From Sanderia malayensis (taxonomy: Eukaryota > Cnidaria > Scyphozoa > Semaeostomeae > Pelagiidae), in NCBI GenBank assembly GCA_013076295.1, contig RQOL01000502.1, forward strand, positions 124,001 to 188,000: DNA of 64,000 bases, written 5' to 3'. The translations under genes were made by a program, and so were the position numbers. Below the pieces are notes generated by a model. That model was not told the origin of the DNA and did not search any database. It saw only the letters and a program-made list of their open reading frames with translations. Shown in pieces: positions 59,932 through 64,000 of the stretch; the stretch's first letter is position 1, and each line of letters begins with the position of its first letter.

Positions 59932-60212
59932 ATAAACGAAAGAGAGTACGTAGAAAGAAACAGTCAATTAAAAGTTTGAGAGGAAGAGGGATTTTTAAAA
60001 AGATAGGGAATTGGTTTACAAAAACTGCTATTTCTTTAACACCGATTCCGACTGTAATGCGAAAATTGCAACCTAAGGTAATGAAAAAAGGCTGGAAAAA
60101 ACCTAAACAGTTACAGTATCTCCCTAGAGGAATTTGGAGAGCGGCTGGTGTACCAGAGAAACAACTTAATAAGTGGGTATATTTTAATGAGCTGAACAAG
60201 AATAGATTATAA
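59928..60212 (+). CDS. Basic protein with N-terminal Lys/Arg cluster
   Basis: 94 residues. It begins MNKRKRVRRKKQSIKSLRGR, a nuclear localisation or DNA-binding patch. An amphipathic stretch follows (FKKIGNWFTKTAISLTPIPT), then a Lys/Trp/Pro-rich middle (MKKGWKKPKQLQYLPRGIW) and an ordinary C terminus. Fourth of a row of small basic genes behind the packaging ATPase. A minor capsid or core role is likely by context; the sequence alone does not identify it. Confidence 0.6.
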   Translation: MNKRKRVRRKKQSIKSLRGRGIFKKIGNWFTKTAISLTPIPTVMRKLQPKVMKKGWKKPKQLQYLPRGIWRAAGVPEKQLNKWVYFNELNKNRL

Positions 60213-60243
60213 AGAAGGAAAAGTAATAAGTAGCGATATAAAT

Positions 60244-60395
60244 ATGGCAAGTGTAGCAGCAACAGTTATTGCGTCAATGGTAATAGATGATATGCTGAAG
60301 GATGATGGGGAGCTGAAGCAATCGGTTTAATGTCGGGGGACGGGAAAGTTAAAAGAACGAAAAGGCGAAAACGAAAAATGAATAAGAAGAAATAG
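60244..60395 (+). pseudogene. Small gene with Ala-rich start and basic tail, one-base break
   Basis: From ATG 60,244, 27 codons are open (MASVAATVIASMVIDDMLKD at the start) and stop at TAA 60,328-60,330. In another frame, starting beside the G-run at 60,307-60,310, the sequence has a small Gly/Ala segment and then a pure Lys/Arg tail (GKVKRTKRRKRKMNKKK), ending at TAG 60,393-60,395. The change of frame at a homopolymer indicates a one-base indel, real or an assembly error. Its layout (helical start, basic tail) is like the 59,289 gene. The remaining 60,396-60,508 shows nothing. Confidence 0.45.
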
Positions 60396-60508
60396 TTTGT
60401 CAGAATCCTATTATATTTAGGAAAATAGGAAGAAAATAAATTTATTGAAAGAGTGATTTTTTAAAAAAAAGGATATTAAAGTAGAAAAAGTATTAGTACT
60501 GATGTGAT

Positions 60509-60832
60509 ATGGTAATCATGGAGCAATTGCGTCATTTTACGATTTTGGTTGGAAATAAGGAGATTGCTGAAGAAGTGAGAGAGGAATTGCAAAATAAAGC
60601 AAGTAGAGAAGCTGTTTTGAAAATAACATTGGAGGAAAGTTCATTTTGTTTAGGGAAAAAAGTTGTGATAGATATTACAACGGATGATACAAAATTTTTG
60701 AATAATACGCGAGGTGATATTGAAAAGTGGCTTGCAAACGGACTTGTATTTAGACAAGGATTGATATTTGAAATTGAAGAAATAGCTGATATATTATACA
60801 CGCTACCAAAATTTAGAATTGAAGCAAATTAA
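60509..60832 (+). CDS. Unknown acidic 107-residue protein
   Basis: It begins at ATG 60,509, with a second ATG three codons later that is equally good. The composition is that of a globular alpha/beta protein: FTILVGNKEIAEEVREEL, then KKVVIDITTDD, then a C-terminal IFEIEEIADILYTL. Unlike its neighbours it is not basic. It follows the broken gene at 60,244 by 113 bp. No family recognised. Confidence 0.55.
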   Translation: MVIMEQLRHFTILVGNKEIAEEVREELQNKASREAVLKITLEESSFCLGKKVVIDITTDDTKFLNNTRGDIEKWLANGLVFRQGLIFEIEEIADILYTLPKFRIEAN

Positions 60833-60890
60833 AACTATGCTTCAATTTTCACCGTTGAACACTCCAACTGCTAAAAAAAGATAAAAAAAA

Positions 60891-61026
60891 ATGTCAGAAA
60901 AAAGTGGCATCATTTCAAATTGTTAGTAGAAGAATACATAATAGTAAATATCATCACAAACCATATGGAAAATGTCATATGCGAATTAAGGGATTGATTC
61001 GTAGAAAACGAAAGAATTCAGAATAA
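60891..61026 (+). pseudogene. Tiny basic protein gene with a shift at an A-run
   Basis: ATG 60,891 opens only 11 codons. A second frame, entered near the A-run at 60,898-60,903, is open to TAA 61,024-61,026 and encodes a His/Lys/Arg-rich peptide (RRIHNSKYHHKPYGKCHMRI, then LIRRKRK). The size and charge are like the adenovirus core peptide mu, but this is only a resemblance in composition. AATAAA (61,022-61,027) overlaps the stop, as in other genes here. Confidence 0.4.
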
Positions 61027-61034
61027 AAGCTGTC

Positions 61035-61060
61035 ACCTGTCAATCAATCAATCAATCATT
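61035..61060 (+). repeat. Left arm of a 2-kb-spaced inverted repeat
   Basis: ACCTGTCAATCAATCAATCA then ATCATT is the inverse of AATGATTGATTGACAGGT at 63,018-63,035, and similarity extends into the adjoining T/A-rich bases. The left arm has two extra ATCA units. The repeats flank the 340-residue and 123-residue genes. Confidence 0.65.
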
Positions 61061-61153
61061 TTAAAAATCATAGATAAAAAGGGTTGAGGGAATGGAAAAA
61101 ATCATTCACTTATAGTTTCATCTTAAGAGAACTACCATAAGAAAGAGTTGAAA

Positions 61154-62176
61154 ATGTCTTCATCAAACTCATTTTTTGATGATAAATCTATCGAATTGTG
61201 TTCACGTACACTTGTGAACTGTTCTTTTAATGAGCATGGTCATGGGAGAATGGTGGAAATATTGGTCGTCAAGAAAAAAGACCAATTTCATGATGGTTCG
61301 ACAAAAGATATGATTCTCCAAGAACAGTCGATTGTGTTGAAAGAGGGAGTTAAGGTATCTCCTGAAAGCTTTGATAAGGAGGTGCACAAAGATCTAATAA
61401 ATGATCTAGGAACTATTAAAGAATTTGGTCTTGCAAAGAGCAAATTAAAGAAGATGTTTGCTGGTTTGAATGAAGAACGAAGTGAGATTTCAAGTTTTGA
61501 TTTGGATTATGAAGATGAGAAACAGCTCACTTACGGATTAAGTATAATGGCAAAAAAAGGTTATCAAGTGGGTACTCAAATTAGAAATGTACCCCTGACA
61601 AGAGAGTTCACCTTGCCTGATGGGGCTAAATACAAAGATGAAATGCTTATGCAGTTAATATTGGATGAGCAGATGAGAGTGAGTTTACAAGTTCTTCTAC
61701 AAAGAAAGAACATTACGACAGAAACATCAAATGTGAACAGAACTGTTTTGCTAAAGCCGGCTGATATCAGTAGATTGTATGATATCATTTTTGTTGAAAA
61801 TGACGGAGCGTGGCTCGCAGATAACTTTCCTACATTAGTGGGAGATTTGGCACCTGTATTGTTGGATGAAGATGGAAAAAGGATGATATACAAGTCAGCA
61901 TTATCATCACATCTAAACGAATGGGAATTATCACTTAAATCAACAGAGAAGAAAACGCCGGCTGATATTGCTAGTATGATAATGGCCAAGAAATCTAAAC
62001 CGGCAGTTGTGGGGAAAACAAAGAAAAGGGCTGTTAAAGCAAAAGAAACAAAAGAAGAGGAGATTTCGAGTCAAGGAAAAACAAAAAAAAGAAAACGACA
62101 AGTGCAATTGTTTGATTCAGATGAGGATGAAGCTATAAGAAAAAAGAAATGTTTCACCTACCCCAATATCGGATGA
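61154..62176 (+). CDS. Unknown 340-residue protein with basic C-terminal nuclear signal
   Basis: I use ATG 61,154; the TTG two codons earlier is unlikely in a eukaryote. Residues 1-270 look globular (VEILVVKKKDQFHDGSTKD; LAKSKLKKMFAGL; ADISRLYDIIFVENDGAWLA). Residues 275-325 are Lys-rich with several nuclear-signal-like clusters (KSKPAVVGKTKKRAVKAKE; KTKKRKRQ) and an acidic DSDEDE patch. The frame ends at TGA 62,174-62,176. In another frame, after the A-run at 62,140-62,145, a more protein-like acidic end (SDDELLEGAQEW) stops at TGA 62,205-62,207, so the true C terminus may differ. A DNA-linked nuclear role is plausible; no family is recognised. Confidence 0.6.
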   Translation: MSSSNSFFDDKSIELCSRTLVNCSFNEHGHGRMVEILVVKKKDQFHDGSTKDMILQEQSIVLKEGVKVSPESFDKEVHKDLINDLGTIKEFGLAKSKLKKMFAGLNEERSEISSFDLDYEDEKQLTYGLSIMAKKGYQVGTQIRNVPLTREFTLPDGAKYKDEMLMQLILDEQMRVSLQVLLQRKNITTETSNVNRTVLLKPADISRLYDIIFVENDGAWLADNFPTLVGDLAPVLLDEDGKRMIYKSALSSHLNEWELSLKSTEKKTPADIASMIMAKKSKPAVVGKTKKRAVKAKETKEEEISSQGKTKKRKRQVQLFDSDEDEAIRKKKCFTYPNIG

Positions 62177-62316
62177 TGAACTATTAGAAGGTGCACAAGA
62201 GTGGTGAAAACGAACATCATGATATAAGTTAGATTATTATTATGTTAGTAGATTAATGTTTGAGTTAATACAAAGTTAAAATAAAATGTATCCCAATCAA
62301 TGATTTATAAGAAGAA

Positions 62317-62333
62317 ATATATATAGGAAATCG
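62317..62333 (+). promoter_or_regulatory. TATA-like motif shared with the 187-bp units
   Basis: atatatataggaaatcg closely matches atatataagaaatcg of the tandem units at 55,738-57,020. A shared promoter core is the simplest reading. Confidence 0.35.
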
Positions 62334-62518
62334 TGTATTTATTTTATGTCTTGACTACTTTTTTTGTAAAAGAAGCAGCGTTATTGGATAACTTGCAAAG
62401 TGATAAAGGTGGAGTATGATGAAGGGGTTGGTCTGACAAACAATATTATTCCTATCAGTTCAACTTCTTCATTATTTTATCCAAACTGGTATTCCAGCAC
62501 GAGGATTCAAATGATTGA
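62321..62518 (+). pseudogene. Degraded coding-like stretch
   Basis: Two overlapping frames have coding character but no ATG start. One gives FVKEAALLDNLQSDKGG before a stop at 62,416-62,418. The other gives GVGLTNNIIPISSTSSLFYP, then NWYSSTRIQMIDD, up to TGA 62,516-62,518. They look like the end of a larger protein with a frame change near 62,410. I cannot identify it. Nothing else is seen in 62,208-62,316. Confidence 0.35.
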
Positions 62519-62593
62519 TGATTGACACATTCTATTAATAGAAATATATATATAACTGATGAAAACGAGAAATTAGTTCATTTTTACATCAAG

Positions 62594-62965
62594 ATGACAT
62601 TTAAAGGAGTAAAAAGGCATTATCTAGAAAAAAGACAAGAGTTGTTATTTAAAAATAAAGAAATCAAGAAACGAATTGCATATATCAAAAAGTTATTGAT
62701 TGAAAATGGCAAAATATTACGAACAGTGTATTATGCAATTCTTCAAAATAAAAAAGACTTTGAATTTTGTGAAATGTATGGAGATATTGATGATAATGAA
62801 ACAGTAATTTTGGAGTATTTCAATCAATTAATCAGAAGTTTAAAGACTTTAACATTGAAAAGAGCATTTGCAAATGTTTTAAGAAATAAAAAAGTTGCTT
62901 TCAAGAATTTACAAACCTATTATAAAAAAACTGTAAAAAATATATGTGATGAGGAATTAAATTAA
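62594..62965 (+). CDS. Unknown basic helical protein, 123 residues
   Basis: The first ATG is at 62,594; the open frame extends upstream to 62,522 without one. The protein is helical and Lys-rich (KRHYLEKRQELLFKNKEIKK, then LTLKRAFANVLRNKKVAFK), with a short acidic middle (YGDIDDNE) and a final NICDEELN. No conserved motif recognised. It lies inside the inverted repeat pair. Confidence 0.5.
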   Translation: MTFKGVKRHYLEKRQELLFKNKEIKKRIAYIKKLLIENGKILRTVYYAILQNKKDFEFCEMYGDIDDNETVILEYFNQLIRSLKTLTLKRAFANVLRNKKVAFKNLQTYYKKTVKNICDEELN

Positions 62966-63017
62966 TATGTGAGAAAATGCATGATCGAGTTTTTGTTATG
63001 TGTTTATCTTTTTTAAG

Positions 63018-63035
63018 AATGATTGATTGACAGGT
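63018..63035 (+). repeat. Right arm of the inverted repeat
   Basis: AATGATTGATTGACAGGT is the reverse complement of the arm at 61,035-61,060, with fewer ATTG units. No further motif is seen between here and 63,169. Confidence 0.65.
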
Positions 63036-63169
63036 AAGTGAGTGATTGATGAAAGATTGAGGTGGACAAAGGTCATTCAAAAGACATGGATAAAAGCAGC
63101 AGCAAAAAGTTAAATGTTTAACAGTTAACACTTGGATGGTTAGAGAAAGGATCAAAGAAATGAACAGGT

Positions 63170-64000
63170 ATGAAACCTAAACGTACTAATTTTTCTTGTG
63201 ATTTGTGATGAACGTTTGCCTACAAAAGCATTATTGATTAAGCATAAAGAAACAAAACATGGAAATTTTAATCATGTGTGTGATCAATGTGGAGAAGGAT
63301 TTTCTCGCATCGTTAATTTGAGAACACACATATCAAAAGAGCATTCACGCTTTGAATGTCATAAATGTAAAGTGGTTAACTTTACAAAAAAGGGTTTGAC
63401 AACACACTTGATCAAAAAGCATGGAGTTGTAGGAAAGGATGCAGGCGTTAGATATAAAAAAATGGTGAAAAAAGTTATAAGTTCACCAGTGAAATATAAG
63501 AACAAATCACCATATTGTGCTAAATGTAATAAAGTGTTTAAGAATAAGCGCTTGTTACAAAATCATACTTTTATTTATCATGAAAAGCCATTTAATTGTA
63601 TCAGATGTGGAATGGTGTTTGATGATTTAGCAAGTTTGTCAGATCATTTGCGTGATCATAATCAGACTAATAAGAACAAACAGCAAATACATTTTGCATG
63701 TGATTTTTGTGATGCGAATCATTTTTTAACAACAACGCAATTACAACGACATAGAATTGCAGTACACAAAGAATTAAATATTACAACGCATCATTTTCCA
63801 TCAACTGCACATGTGCGTTGTTTTTGGAATGATTGTGTATATTCTCACCAACCGTGGGATAGAGATCTGAATGTAAATGGCGAGCCGTTTCAAGCTGAAG
63901 ATAAGAAAATATTGATCGATTATTATAAACGACATGCGCCGTATATAGCCTCGCATTGTTATTCACAACTAACAAATAGATCATTTATAAAGTTCAATTT
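63170..64000 (+). CDS. C2H2 zinc-finger protein, 5' end with a 2-bp break, runs off the window
   Basis: ATG 63,170 leads into a first finger (FSC..) but meets TGA at 63,206-63,208. From 63,207 another frame continues the finger and stays open to the window end, about 264 codons. The break lies in ttgtgatgaa, as though one TG pair of a short repeat were lost; a small intron is less likely. Six C2H2 fingers follow one another: the broken first, then CDQCGEGF..H..H (about 63,280), CHKCKVVNF (63,360), CAKCNKVF (63,520), CIRCGMVF (63,600) and CDFCDANHF (63,700). A non-finger region begins at about 63,800, with RCFWNDCVYSHQPWD and IDYYKRHAPYIASHCYSQL. The rest lies beyond 64,000; it could be the start of a large replication or integration protein, but that is only a guess. 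Confidence 0.7.

Noticed and set aside
59804..60262. Minus-strand 152-residue ORF, apparently hydrophobic
   Set aside because: Antisense of Lys/Arg-rich coding DNA gives Leu/Phe/Ser-rich false membrane proteins. The plus-strand gene at 59,928 is preferred.
61576..61989. Minus-strand ORF within the 340-residue gene
   Set aside because: Shadow of the longer plus-strand frame, with no motif.
63781..63984. Minus-strand ORF at the window end
   Set aside because: Antisense to the zinc-finger frame, which is open throughout.
1..64000. tRNA, rRNA or other structured RNA genes
   Set aside because: No cloverleaf, box or rRNA-like conserved sequence was seen by eye on either strand.

Overview
The window comes from a eukaryotic, probably animal, chromosome. 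The evidence is vertebrate-type TTAGGG-like repeats, a TRAF-C (MATH) domain gene, a fragment resembling a DIRS-type retroelement gag inside a short inverted-repeat element, TATA boxes 30-50 bp upstream of several ORFs, and AATAAA signals that overlap stop codons. The species cannot be named from sequence. A TTAGGG-bearing invertebrate (cnidarian, mollusc, annelid, flatworm) is a reasonable guess only.

Region 1 (about 1-50,985) is one uninterrupted satellite field. The base unit is a degenerate 32-bp monomer (consensus piece gagtatggtttgacaaagag). About every 300-650 bp it is interrupted by a degenerate TTAGGG-like module of roughly 50-140 bp that nearly always ends in the same GAGTCTCG/GAGTCTCC junction. 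I count 82 modules, all with the G-rich strand on +. Larger repeats are nested on top: 493 bp, 513 bp, 648 bp, 1.84 kb, 2.05 kb, 2.8 kb, 5.5 kb and 10.4-13 kb. No gene is supported here. Long minus-strand Asn-Pro ORFs and plus-strand Val-Arg/Leu-Gly ORFs are translations of the repeat.

Region 2 (about 50,985-64,000) is AT-rich, compact and virus-like, most like an endogenous Polinton/adintovirus-type element or a relative. Its best-recognised genes are an A32/FtsK-like packaging ATPase (58,133-59,008) and an intact coiled-coil plus TRAF-C protein (51,917-52,834). A Fic-domain gene is split across reading frames (51,112-51,842). A run of small, very basic proteins follows the ATPase (59,037-60,212, plus two broken ones at 60,244 and 60,891). 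A C2H2 zinc-finger gene runs off the right edge. No capsid, integrase, protease or complete polymerase is visible, so the element is either partial or continues past 64,000.

Two diverged paralogues (54,469-55,635 and 57,113-58,057) both carry an in-frame stop at the equivalent N-terminal codon (33 and 34). Between them lie 8 tandem 178-187-bp units, each containing the last codons of the first gene, its poly(A) signal and a TATA box. Several other genes are interrupted by stops or by 1-2-bp shifts, often at homopolymers. Single-base indels also cluster in parts of the satellite, so base-level assembly error competes with pseudogenisation as an explanation. The likely picture is host satellite DNA abutting an endogenised, partly decayed DNA-virus-like element that carries captured host-interaction genes (TRAF, Fic).
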